This document shows positions 16,625 through 26,200 of a stretch of 64,000 bases of DNA, one piece after another. Position numbers and translations under genes: made by a program. Below the pieces are notes generated by a model, which was not told where the DNA came from, did no database searches, and saw nothing but the letters and a program-made list of their open reading frames with translations. Source of the stretch: Clostridia bacterium (GTDB lineage: Bacteria > Bacillota > Clostridia > Oscillospirales > CAG-272); the NCBI GenBank assembly GCA_017501545.1, contig JAFVWS010000042.1, forward strand, positions 1 through 64,000, given 5' to 3'. Position 1 is the stretch's first letter. Every line of letters begins with the position of its first letter.

Positions 16625-16778
16625 GAAAAGCCGCACCAAAAGGCGAGGCTTTAAATTTTATTATTTTTGGGTAATGAATACAGGCATTTCAGAGGCGCAG
16701 AAATAGAGCCTTCCCCTTTGCTTGGAGGGGAAGGTGTCGGCTTTTGCTGACGGATGAGGTGTAGGAAAAAAGCCGCAC
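16625..16778 (-). repeat. Ghost copy A of the glycosidase 3' end plus interspersed repeat
   Basis: Read on the minus strand: a CACCTCATCC-family repeat (16707-16762) is joined to a remnant of about 16 codons reading CASEMPVFITQK-stop (ending 16661), then a terminator hairpin AAGCC/GGCTT (16625-16652). The remnant matches the C-terminus CASEMPVFIIEK of the glycosidase at 19591-21555. Bases 16640-16741 are nearly identical to 19428-19530 (one indel). It is a direct repeat flanking the AraC/LRR block. Confidence 0.75.
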
Positions 16779-16796
16779 CATAATGTGCGACTTTTT
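16765..16796 (-). terminator. Terminator of the AraC-family gene
   Basis: Minus strand AGTCGCACA-tta-TGGTGCGGCT followed by T6, overlapping the last codons. Confidence 0.7.
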
Positions 16797-17655
16797 AACT
16801 GTTTATTAAGGATTTTCTATATTTAGAGGGGGAAAGGCCTGTGTGCCTTTTGAAAAGCCTTGCAAAGAAATTGAAGTTAGGGTAACCACAGGTTGAGCTT
16901 ATCTCTCTAATTGATAAATTGCTTGTTTCAAGCAAGTGAATAGCCATGCGCATACGCAATTCAATAATATACTTAGAAGGTGTTGTGCCTGTTTGCCTTT
17001 TGAAGCTTTTATTATATACTGTTAGACACATAGCTTCTAATTTTGCAAGCTCTGGAATACTTACTTGCTCAGTAAAGTTTTCGTTCAAAAATCTTATTGA
17101 TTTTGAAAGGGGAACATTTTTTGAGTGGTTTTTTATCGCGCGCCCTGCTTCTATGAATAGACGCTCAAGCAAAATAGCAAGCTCTCGCTCTCTAAATTCA
17201 TCATCCTTTGCAAATGCCTCAAAAATTGATTTGAAGCGCAATTGTATGTGATTGTTTATGTTAAGACAGTTTTTATTTGGAAATAATAAAATCCCGTTTT
17301 CCGACAGCAGCTTTTCAACCTGGGTTCCGGTAAAGTGTACAGCTAAAAAGTATACCGTTTCTCCTGAACACCAAATTTTGTAGCTTTGCCCTGGGGGAAT
17401 GACAATCATTTCGCCCTCATTTATAGTTCCTTGCCCGCTTGGTGTATTAACATCTAATTTGCCGGATATTAAATATATAAGATAGTAGTCAACACGCCCT
17501 ATTTTGTTTATATTGGTGTGTTGGGCGTATGTATTACAGCAGCTAGCGCAGTTTACAACAAGTGGAGCATCAAGCGACTTATAGTTGCCGTAAAACGCAC
17601 CCGTGTTTTTGCTCCCAGTTGTGGGACGGTCTATATAATAGATAGAGCTTTTCAT
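16795..17655 (-). CDS. AraC-family transcriptional regulator
   Basis: 286 residues. N-terminal cupin-like sensor (about 1-150; the strands VDYYLIYLISGKLDV and GEMIVIPPGQSYKIW are typical) followed by the AraC DNA-binding domain (about 185-286) with two helix-turn-helices: VSIPELAKLEAMCLTVYNKS, and IREISSTCGYPNFNFFARLF with the family ending TGLSPSKYR. Such proteins usually sense a sugar and activate neighbouring carbohydrate genes. It is divergent from the second LRR gene and close to two glycosidases, so either could be a target; this is inference. An ACxxCC-type cysteine pair in the sensor (CASCC, near 36-40) is unusual and might bind metal or sense redox. GGAGG lies before the ATG. Confidence 0.88.
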   Translation of the reverse strand: MKSSIYYIDRPTTGSKNTGAFYGNYKSLDAPLVVNCASCCNTYAQHTNINKIGRVDYYLIYLISGKLDVNTPSGQGTINEGEMIVIPPGQSYKIWCSGETVYFLAVHFTGTQVEKLLSENGILLFPNKNCLNINNHIQLRFKSIFEAFAKDDEFRERELAILLERLFIEAGRAIKNHSKNVPLSKSIRFLNENFTEQVSIPELAKLEAMCLTVYNKSFKRQTGTTPSKYIIELRMRMAIHLLETSNLSIREISSTCGYPNFNFFARLFKRHTGLSPSKYRKSLINS

Positions 17656-17778
17656 AATTCCTCCAAAAAACCGAATAGTGCTAATAATTTGCAGAATAAT
17701 TCTTTTATTTTAACTAATTATATCCTATCATAAAAATGGGAATAAGTCAAATAGTTTTTATTTTTAGGAGGGAAAACA

Positions 17779-19377
17779 ATGAAAAAAAGAGTGATTTTAT
17801 CCTTTGTAATAGCATTATTCATGGTGTGCTTTTTTGCAATTTCAATTTCAGCAGCGACCACAAATGAATTCGGCACACTCGAGACAAGCACAACCATCGA
17901 TTTAACAGGCATGGCAACGGACAGCGATGTATATTGCGTTTTATATGACGGAACGGAATATCACACATATCCGTCACAGTATATAGTAAAGAACACCGGC
18001 GATTTTGCTTACGATTTTTCAAAAATCAACGCTGCATTTACCGGCAAAAGCTATGATAACCACAGCGTAATAAGAATTGAGATACCAAGCCATGTTACCA
18101 ATATTCCGGCAAGTATTTTCGGATACGGGAAAAGTAAAAGCTTGCAAGAGGTTTCCTTCCCTGAGGACTCACAGCTTAAAACTCTTGCATGGGGTGCGTT
18201 TGAAAACTGTACAACACTTCGAAAAATCACCTTGCCTCACTCTCTTGAAAGCATAGGAAACAACTGCTTTAACGGATGCTCGGCACTTTCAAGCGTTAAC
18301 TTTGATTTAGACGGTAATTTAAAAACACTTGATGAAAAAACATTCTCAAGCTGTGATTCACTAACGGAAATAGTTTTACCACGCAATCTTGAAAAAATCG
18401 GTGCTTATACGTTTTATGGCTCCGACAACATATCAAAAATTGTTTTAAGCCCTAAGCTTACAAAGGTAACGGGTAAGGAGATTATATCGGCGCTTGGTTA
18501 TAACGTTAAGGACTATCTTTTAGAGATGTATATGCCCGGCGATTTTGCAACGGCTGAGGGCTCAGTTGAAAGCGGAGCAATCTTTTGCAGAAGCAACAAC
18601 GGTGACCTTAAAAGATACGTAATTTTTGTAACGGGAACAAAAAAACAGGTTGAGGATTTTGTTAATAAATACTCCGCAGATACAAAGATTGTAGATGCAA
18701 ACATAGTAGCATATGACCCCGAAAAGGGCAACAATGCAGAAAGCTATTTAGGGCTTGATGCTTATACAACAGAAAAGACAATAAACACAAACCATGTATT
18801 TGTATACGGCTATAACCAATGCAAGGCGTTCTATAATGACGAGCATAGCCATGGCGCAGAGCAAGAGAAGTTTCTTGGCGCTGAATACCTAACAGACTAC
18901 GTTGTTGCAACAACATGCCAAAGATGCAATGAAAACGTAATCAAAGAAACAGTTGCAACAGCAATCTTCACAAACAAGGGCTATTCATACGCAAGCTATG
19001 GTACAGGCAAGAGCTTTACGTTTGGAATTTCACTAAATGAGCAGGCATACAGCGACTATATTGCGCACAATCCAGATGCAAACATTAAATTTGGATTTAT
19101 TATAGGAAGCGTAGAGAGCGATGACAACCAAATTCTAAATGCTGACGGCACATCAAAGCTTTCAAACTACATAATCACTGATTTTACAGATACAAATTAC
19201 CAAAGTCTAAATAGATATGATTTGATAATGCACGGAATTGGTGATGATGACGTTGAAATGCAATTCTACTGTGGCGCATACGTAATCGAGGATAGCTCGA
19301 TTTACTATATAGGCAACACCACAACGACAAAGGCAGTGCCGATAACCTATGACAAGCTTCCAGTTGTAAATAGCTAA
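17779..19377 (+). CDS. Secreted BspA-type leucine-rich-repeat protein, paralogue of 14801-16585
   Basis: 532 residues. Signal peptide VILSFVIALFMVCFFAISIS then AA-TTNEF; no lipobox. LRR_5 repeats at about 95-240 (AFENCTTLRKITLPHSLESI, CFNGCSALSSVNF, TFYGSDNISKIVLSPKL). The C-terminal domain (about 260-532) is shared with the protein at 14801-16585, including a CQRC pair, KGYSY, FGFIIGSVESDD and the ending KAVPITYDKL. AGGAGGG lies 8 nt before the ATG. It is divergent from the AraC gene across 123 bp and the pair is flanked by 135-bp direct repeats. Probably an adhesin or glycan-binding protein; no ligand can be inferred. Confidence 0.75.
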   Translation: MKKRVILSFVIALFMVCFFAISISAATTNEFGTLETSTTIDLTGMATDSDVYCVLYDGTEYHTYPSQYIVKNTGDFAYDFSKINAAFTGKSYDNHSVIRIEIPSHVTNIPASIFGYGKSKSLQEVSFPEDSQLKTLAWGAFENCTTLRKITLPHSLESIGNNCFNGCSALSSVNFDLDGNLKTLDEKTFSSCDSLTEIVLPRNLEKIGAYTFYGSDNISKIVLSPKLTKVTGKEIISALGYNVKDYLLEMYMPGDFATAEGSVESGAIFCRSNNGDLKRYVIFVTGTKKQVEDFVNKYSADTKIVDANIVAYDPEKGNNAESYLGLDAYTTEKTINTNHVFVYGYNQCKAFYNDEHSHGAEQEKFLGAEYLTDYVVATTCQRCNENVIKETVATAIFTNKGYSYASYGTGKSFTFGISLNEQAYSDYIAHNPDANIKFGFIIGSVESDDNQILNADGTSKLSNYIITDFTDTNYQSLNRYDLIMHGIGDDDVEMQFYCGAYVIEDSSIYYIGNTTTTKAVPITYDKLPVVNS

Positions 19378-19383
19378 AATTAA

Positions 19384-19413
19384 AAAAAGAGCCATATATG
19401 TGGCTCTTTTTTA
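19384..19413 (+). terminator. Terminator of the second LRR protein gene
   Basis: AAAGAGCCA-tatatg-TGGCTCTTT with T tract. Confidence 0.8.
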
Positions 19414-19424
19414 TTTGTTTGCAA

Positions 19425-19566
19425 CCCAAGGCGAGGCTTTAAATTTTTATTATTTTTGGGTAATGAATACAGGCATTTCAGAGGCGCAGAAATAGAGCCT
19501 TCCCCTTTGCTTGGAGGGGAAGGTGTCGGCGATAGCTGACGGATGAGGTGTAGAAAAAGCCCCACC
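19425..19566 (-). repeat. Ghost copy B of the glycosidase 3' end plus interspersed repeat
   Basis: On the minus strand: a CACCTCATCC-family repeat (19497-19552) followed by CASEMPVFITQK-stop (ending 19449) and one arm of the terminator hairpin. It is nearly identical to copy A and lies about 25 bp beyond the real 3' end of the glycosidase gene, in the same orientation. The left arm of its hairpin is missing. Confidence 0.75.
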
Positions 19567-19584
19567 GAAAGGCGAGGCTTTAAA
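19552..19584 (-). terminator. Terminator of the glycosidase gene
   Basis: Minus strand AAAGCCTCGCC-tttc-GGTGGGGCTTT followed by T residues. Confidence 0.75.
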
Positions 19585-19590
19585 TTTTTA

Positions 19591-21555
19591 TTATTTCTCA
19601 ATGATAAATACAGGCATTTCAGATGCACAGAATGTAACATTGCCGTCCTTATTTTTAAGGTCGCTTCTCTTACCGTTGTATTTTTCAAATGCAAGCTCAG
19701 CCAAGATAAACTCACCCTCACCAACGTTAAGCTTAAAGCGCTTAACCTTAGTGGAGTTAGAGGATGGGCACCAAACGGCATATCTTGCCTTGCCCTCCTT
19801 GGTTTCGTACTTAAATACTCTAACCTTTGGATTTGGTGACTCAACCTCACAAACAAAGCGTGTATCGTGTAAGATTTCCTTTGTTGTATATACATAATAG
19901 AAGGAGTCCTTTTTATTACCTTGAATTACGTTTCTTGGGTTGATTTCAATAGGGAAGCGTACAAGACCACTTGAGCCGTACTTACCAACAGCAGTTTCCT
20001 CTGGTCCACAGTCACGCGACATATACATTGCCGCACGCTCAACACCGATAGAGGAGAGAAGCAGGTACTCACGAACAAGCCACATACCCTGCACCTGTCT
20101 ACCTGTGTACTCGCCATATGCGTGTGCAGATGTTGATGTATCATAGGATTGGTTAGTGTCCCAGCCAAACTCAGTTAGCCAAATTTCCATATCAGGGTAG
20201 TATCTGTCGCGCCAGTCCATAATGGTGGAGAAAGCGCCTACGATATCGCCCTCGTCAGGAGAAATGCCAACGTAAGCCATTTGTGATTGGTCACCACGGT
20301 CAGCAATATTTACGTCAACGTTTTTGGTTTTACCAGTCTTTAAATTGATGCGCTTACCACAGTATCTGTGCGCGTTGATTACGTCAAATGGAAGCTTTTT
20401 GTCCTTACGGTTGTAATCACACCAGAACTGCATTGCCTTTAGTCTGCCAAGGTGAAGTCCAGCGCCACCAGACATAGACATAATAAAGTTAGGGTCAGCC
20501 TGCTTAACACCAACGTTTTTAAACTTGCCCTCGTGTCCGTCATAGCAAATGCTTAAGAAGGCAGCCATTTCAAATGGTGTAAAGTAAGGGTCACGACCAA
20601 GCCAAGTGCCATCAGGCTCATTAAGTGGCTCAACAGCGGTAAGATAGCCAAGACCAATCTTCTTTTCTTGTCCCTCGGCAACCTTGATTAGGTCAGGGTC
20701 AATATTTTTATTTCCACCATAGCGTGCAACGTATTGGAAAAGCATTGACGCGTATGAAATATAGTTAGCAGGGTCGCATGAGTCTGCTGTGTGGTCCTTA
20801 GGTCCACGTCTTGAGTGCGTTGAAAGGGTAGGGGCTACGTCAATTCCGTGGCTATGTAGTCTTTCATAGTACTCATCAAAGTTCCATTGTCCTGCGTTAG
20901 ATGGGTTTAGACGAATTGTAGTGTCGTAGCCATCTGGGTCACAGGTCCAGGTCCATGGGTGATACTCACGAATATATGTGCAAGCGCGCGCAATATCGTC
21001 AGCGTCATTAATAAATCCGTTCATACCAACAAACTTAGAAAGGTCGCTAAACTTATGCTCCTTCCTTGGTGGGGGAGTTAAGTCAATATCTTCAACCTTG
21101 TAGCCATAAATCAAAATTTCGCTTGGTGCTTGGTTGTTGTTGAATGAAAAGTTTATATAACGTGTTTTGTAGCTTGTTTCAAAGCCAGTCCATTTTCTTT
21201 GCTCAGGCGCAAGCTCCTCATCGTACTCCCAACTGAATGGGGTACCCATTTTAACTCTAACCTTACGCACACCATAGTCAGCCTTGTCCTTGTCTGGCTT
21301 GTATGCGTCATAGTCGTTATAAATATACATGTTGGTGATTTGATAAATACCATCAAGCTCAACTGTAAATTGTAAATCAGTTTGTCCTATCCACCAGTGG
21401 TCGTGCCTTGGATGCACCTGAGGAATAGCGCCCTCAATACCATATAGTGGGTCACCATCGTTATCAAACTCGTTAAAAAAGTTTTCGATTTTTTCAATGC
21501 CCATATCATTGATGAGCATATCAGGAGTAACCCTGATTTTTTGTGTTTTGTTCAT
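19591..21555 (-). CDS. Clan GH-A glycoside hydrolase with N-terminal beta-sandwich
   Basis: 654 residues, no signal peptide, so probably cytoplasmic. Residues about 1-155 look like a galactose-binding type beta-sandwich (TDLQFTVELDGIYQITNMYI and later YINFSFNNNQAPSEILIYGY). The (beta/alpha)8 barrel follows, with the GH-A acid/base in EPLNEPDGTW (Glu313) and the nucleophile in IWLTEFGWDT (Glu462). A C-terminal beta domain ends CASEMPVFIIEK. I cannot assign the GH family; GH39- or GH30-like enzymes are possible, and the specificity is unknown. A longer frame runs to 21708, but ATG 21555 has AAGGAG 7 nt upstream. Two fragments of a related 3' end lie downstream, so the locus has been duplicated and eroded. 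Confidence 0.78.
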   Translation of the reverse strand: MNKTQKIRVTPDMLINDMGIEKIENFFNEFDNDGDPLYGIEGAIPQVHPRHDHWWIGQTDLQFTVELDGIYQITNMYIYNDYDAYKPDKDKADYGVRKVRVKMGTPFSWEYDEELAPEQRKWTGFETSYKTRYINFSFNNNQAPSEILIYGYKVEDIDLTPPPRKEHKFSDLSKFVGMNGFINDADDIARACTYIREYHPWTWTCDPDGYDTTIRLNPSNAGQWNFDEYYERLHSHGIDVAPTLSTHSRRGPKDHTADSCDPANYISYASMLFQYVARYGGNKNIDPDLIKVAEGQEKKIGLGYLTAVEPLNEPDGTWLGRDPYFTPFEMAAFLSICYDGHEGKFKNVGVKQADPNFIMSMSGGAGLHLGRLKAMQFWCDYNRKDKKLPFDVINAHRYCGKRINLKTGKTKNVDVNIADRGDQSQMAYVGISPDEGDIVGAFSTIMDWRDRYYPDMEIWLTEFGWDTNQSYDTSTSAHAYGEYTGRQVQGMWLVREYLLLSSIGVERAAMYMSRDCGPEETAVGKYGSSGLVRFPIEINPRNVIQGNKKDSFYYVYTTKEILHDTRFVCEVESPNPKVRVFKYETKEGKARYAVWCPSSNSTKVKRFKLNVGEGEFILAELAFEKYNGKRSDLKNKDGNVTFCASEMPVFIIEK

Positions 21556-21640
21556 TTTGATTCTCCTTGTGTGCGAACAAAATTGCAAAAGTGTTTTTGT
21601 GCAACTTACATAATAAATTATGTAAATTTCCACTGTTCTT

Positions 21641-21669
21641 AGTATAATATAAATGAAAGAAAAAGTCAA
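21641..21669 (-). promoter_or_regulatory. Promoter of the GH-A glycosidase gene
   Basis: Minus strand TTGACT (21664-21669), 17-nt spacer, TATACT (21641-21646). Confidence 0.7.
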
Positions 21670-21701
21670 TCTATATTGCAATTTTAATTTGCTTTTTTTC
21701 A

Positions 21702-21730
21702 TTGACAAATTGGGGGCACATATGTATAAT
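21702..21730 (+). promoter_or_regulatory. Promoter of the glycosyltransferase gene
   Basis: TTGACA (21702-21707), exactly 17 nt, TATAAT (21725-21730). Confidence 0.8.
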
Positions 21731-21768
21731 ATATGTGGTAAATAAAATAGGAAGAAATAGGAAGAAAA

Positions 21769-23010
21769 ATGAAGCTAAGTATTGTAGTGTGTGTTTATAA
21801 CACAAAGAGAGAATATTTTGATGCATGCCTTAAATCTATTAGAGAAAGCACACTAAAAAAAGAGGATTATGAGCTTTTGGTCGTTGATGACGGCTCAAGC
21901 GAGGATTATAGCGAAATTATAGAAAAGTACGACCCTGTGTACGTAAAAACCGATAACAGAGGTCTTTTGTCAGCCCGTCTTTATGCTATTATGATTGCAA
22001 AGGGCGAGTATATTGCGTTTTGTGATGCTGACGACACAGTTTCCTTTAATTACTATGCGCCAATGATAAAAAAGGCTGAGCAGACTGGCGCTGATATTGT
22101 AATGAACGACTGGGCGTTTGACACCCAAGCGACAAAATACGCGTGCGACGGTGATATCACCGTAAGGGACAACATAGAATTTGAGGGTGAGGACATTTTA
22201 TCCTTCTTTGCATCTGGCGAGGGTAGGGCACACTCATATTTTGTGCAATGGAACAAGATTTTCAAAAAATCACTTCTTTTAAAGGCAAAGGCTGAAATTG
22301 AAAAAACAGACGCAGTTTCAAACAAGCCATTTACATTTTCCGAGGACGCACTTTCAAACTTTTTTGTTTCAAAAAATGCAAAAAAGCTTGTAAATATACA
22401 CACAGGCTATTATTTTTATCGTATTCACGATGAGCAAAGCGTGGCGACAAAAAGCAAGGAAAGACTAAAAAATGAAATTGACCAAATGGCGCTTACCTTT
22501 GAAATTATGCTTGCTAATTTGCCAGCTACAGAGTATGGCGAAAAAATCAAGGCGGGGCTTTTGTCTTGGCGTGCGCTTATGGCAAGAAAGCATTATTCCT
22601 ATGCGAAAATGCAATCACACCCTGACATGATAGAGTACGTAAGGGAAAAATACAAGCAAGAAAAATTAGAGCTTTCCAAGGTTAAGGACTCAACTGTTTA
22701 TATCGGCACAAGACTTCTTGGCGACAACTTTATGGACATTGACAGGGAGCTATACAGGCTTTATAAATCAAATGAGGCTGTCAACCTTATATATAATAAA
22801 AAGGATAAGTATGTAAGCGATTTTGTCGACTACCTAATAAGCCACGAGGGCAAAAGGATAGATAGAGGCGCGAAAAAGCTAATCATTGTGCCAAAGCGTA
22901 AAATAAAGGCAAAGCACAAGGTTATCCACAATAAATTCATCTATCTTTGCGGTCTTTATATGTTCAAAAAGGGCTCAAAAATGCGCGCATTTCTAAAAAG
23001 CAAAATGTAA
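21769..23010 (+). CDS. Family 2 glycosyltransferase
   Basis: 413 residues. A GT-A fold: MKLSIVVCVYN opening strand, VVDDGSSED nucleotide-binding segment (38-46), the metal-binding DADD at 86-89, and NRGLLSARLYAI. It transfers a sugar from a nucleotide donor, probably to a surface polysaccharide, glycolipid or glycoprotein. The C-terminal 150 residues are basic (KKLIIVPKRKIKAKHKVI) with no clear membrane segment, so it is probably peripheral on the cytoplasmic side of the membrane. AGGAAG is repeated before the ATG. Monocistronic, with its own promoter and terminator. Donor and acceptor are unknown. Confidence 0.85.
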   Translation: MKLSIVVCVYNTKREYFDACLKSIRESTLKKEDYELLVVDDGSSEDYSEIIEKYDPVYVKTDNRGLLSARLYAIMIAKGEYIAFCDADDTVSFNYYAPMIKKAEQTGADIVMNDWAFDTQATKYACDGDITVRDNIEFEGEDILSFFASGEGRAHSYFVQWNKIFKKSLLLKAKAEIEKTDAVSNKPFTFSEDALSNFFVSKNAKKLVNIHTGYYFYRIHDEQSVATKSKERLKNEIDQMALTFEIMLANLPATEYGEKIKAGLLSWRALMARKHYSYAKMQSHPDMIEYVREKYKQEKLELSKVKDSTVYIGTRLLGDNFMDIDRELYRLYKSNEAVNLIYNKKDKYVSDFVDYLISHEGKRIDRGAKKLIIVPKRKIKAKHKVIHNKFIYLCGLYMFKKGSKMRAFLKSKM

Positions 23011-23012
23011 AA

Positions 23013-23041
23013 TAGGGAAGCGAATTTCGCTTCCCTTTATT
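23013..23041 (+). terminator. Terminator of the glycosyltransferase gene
   Basis: GGGAAGCGAA-TTTCGCTTCCC followed by TTTA. Confidence 0.75.
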
Positions 23042-23146
23042 GTTAATTTTTAATGAACATTTTTTGAAAATTTCCTCTTTTTCAAACACAGGGTGGGCAA
23101 AAAAAGTAGAAAAGTCAAAGCTGTGTGATTTGACGCGCGCGCTATA

Positions 23147-23176
23147 TTGACAAATGCGCTATGCGTGTGCTATAAT
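23147..23176 (+). promoter_or_regulatory. Promoter of the three-lipoprotein operon
   Basis: TTGACA (23147-23152), 18-nt spacer, TATAAT (23171-23176). Confidence 0.7.
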
Positions 23177-23219
23177 ATGTAAGACTTTATATTTTATAAT
23201 ATTATTTGGGAGAATAAAA

Positions 23220-26200
23220 ATGAAAAAAAGAAGGATTTTATCATTATTGCTTGCTATTTTAATGATATTTACTGTTGCTACACAGCTTATCGCGTGTGGT
23301 GGCAACACAAATACCGACACAAGCAGTGATACTGAAACAGAATCAAACGGCGGTACAGATACTGAGTCGAATGTTCCTGGCACCGAGACAGGAAAGGTAA
23401 ACTATACCGTTAACGTTAAGTCCGAGGGCGGTATGCCACTTGAGGGCGTGAAGGTTTACGTTGCCGACAAGGACGGAAACTTCTCAAAAAATAGCATTGG
23501 TACAACTGGTGCAAATGGTACAGCTATAATTACGCTACCACAAAGCAACGAATACCAAATTTTCCTTGAGGACGCGCCAGATGGCTACATAGTTGAGGAC
23601 TCATATGAAATGGGCACAACTGGTAAAAACATCGTCCTTACATCAGCTCCTATTGAGGGTGGTGCAGCAGGCGCACGCTATGAGCTTGGCGATATTATTC
23701 ACAACTACACAGTTACTGTTGATGGTGTAAAGTACACCTTTGCAGATATACTTAAGGAAAAGGACGCAATTGTTCTTAACTTCTGGTTTACAACCTGTAA
23801 CTACTGTATTAGCGAGTTCCCAGAGATGGAGGCTTCATATGCTAAGTATAAAGACAAGATCGCACTTTTTGCACTAAACGGCAAGCTTGGTGGCGATACA
23901 GACGCCAAGGTAGAAAGCTTTAAAAAGGCATTCCACTATGCATATAGTGACTACTCAACTCTTAAGGTTGCACTTAAGGCAAATGAGCTTACTAAGGCGA
24001 TAGGTGATGGCATTTCATACGAGGTTTTAAGTAAAACTGAAATAGACAAGGGCTTTGATGCAACTCTTCTTTTAATCACATCAGCAAGCGACAAGGGCGC
24101 AAAGGCTGACGAAATTGCTAAAGCAATTGAGGACGCACTTTTACAAGAGGATGACACAGCACTTAAGAAGGCTTTGCAAAAGTTTGCTACTGACCTTAAG
24201 GCGGTAGATACAGCAGACGAGACAGCGCTTCAAGGTGTATTTGACACAGCAAAGGGCGAGGTATATAATTCATTCGCACTTAATCTTCCTATGGCAAAGG
24301 ACGAAAACGATATTGAGTCCTGCTTTGGAATTACAGGAAACCCTGTTACAATCGTTATCGACCGCTATGGTATGATTTCATTTATGCACTCAGGCGAAAT
24401 TCCAAACGAAAAGTACTTTGACGCACTCTTTAACTACTTTACAGTTCCAAAGGCAAACTATAAGCAAGCAATCTTCAACGGTATTGGTGAGCTTACTCCT
24501 ACTGAAAAGCCAAACGTTGAGGCACCTTCAAATGAAAAATATAACGAAATTCTAAACAAGGGCGAGGATGAGATTACATTCTCACCAGAAACAAACTCAG
24601 ACGACGCAGAATACTCATGGCCATTCATCGAGGCAGAGAAGGAAGGCGTTGTGTGCGTTAAGCCATCAAACTATGACAAGGACAAATCCTACGCAATTTT
24701 ACGTTCAAAGGTTACACTTAAGGCTGGCGAGGCTGTTATGTTTGACTACTTCGCATCAAGCCAATACGGCTATGACATTATGTACGTAATCGTAGAAAAC
24801 CAAGATATTTACTCAATTTCTGGTCAAAGCTCCAAGTGGCAAAGCTGTTGCCCTTGGGTTGCTAAGGAGGATGGCGTTTACGAGGTTGCACTCGTATATA
24901 CTAAGGACTATGCAGACCTTGCGGGCGAGGACACGGTTTACGTTTCTAACTTCCGTGTTGTAAACAAGGAGGATATAACTGTTGAGTCCTTTATTCCACG
25001 CGATGCAGCAACTGATTTGACAGAGGACGCAAGTGACTTTGAAAATTACGTAGAGGTTGTTCTCGGTGAGGACGGCTACTACCACGTAGGAGAGGCAGAT
25101 GGTCCAATCCTTCTTGCCAACCTTATGGGCTACACAAACTTCTCACGCGAGACAACAGTAACAATTGATGTAACAAGTGTAAATTCTTTTGTTGTTGATG
25201 GCGTTGAGTGCTATGAGGATATCATTCTTTATTGCAACTACGCATCTAACTCTCAAATTTACGGCTTTTGTAGTGTAACACCAACGCTTAAGAAATATCT
25301 TGAGGCGTACGTTGACCAAAAAATTGGAGTTGGTGAGGGTAACCCTAACCAGTGGCTCACGCTTTGCTCATACTATGACGCATATGGACCAGATGTTAAG
25401 CAGCTTGAGGACCCAATCAAGGGACTTTCTCCATTTAGCGCATATGAGGTTAAATACGACAAGGAAACTCCAGTTCAAAACAAGGTTGTATATGATAGAG
25501 TAATTATGCCAAGAGGTCTACTCTATAGATTTACACCAACCGAAAGCGGTGTATATCGCTTTACAACAAACAGTGAGTACGAGGTTAACGGTTGGATTTT
25601 CGTTGGCGACCATGAAACATGGGCTAAAAACGGAGATAGAATTCTTTACACTCACTCCGACGTTGGTGAAAGACATAGCACAGAGCTATTAATTGACCCA
25701 GATGGTGATGGAATATACGAAAGAGACTTCACAAATGCGACTATGGTTGCATATATGGAGGCAGGCAAGGACTACTATATTGACTTTGCATACTATGACC
25801 AATATCAATACGGCACGTTTACCTTTGAGGCTAAGTGGATTGGCGAAAGCTATGATCACTTTATAGTTGCATCACCAGGCTTGTTTACAACTGAGGATGA
25901 TGAAATGCAGGGCGATGTTATCGCTGGTGGCATCAAGGTGGTGCTTGGTGATGACGGATATTATCACCACGACTTAGGAAATGGTGAGCTTGGCTCAATT
26001 ATATACGCAGATTTTTATCAAACAACATCAATTTTCACTCAGCAATCAATTCAAATGATTTGTGATGCTAATGCATTCAATTTTGCTGTCACTGAGGTTG
26101 ACCAAGAGGCAATTGCTCTTCTTAAAAAGCACAAGACAGAGGAAGCCTTCCGTGAGCTTTGGGGTGATAAGTTTGAAGAAAACTGGAAATACTATCAAAT

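Noticed and set aside
16625..16706. Ghost copy A as a small gene
   Set aside because: Only about 16 codons with a stop remain and no start codon or RBS; it is a 3'-end remnant.
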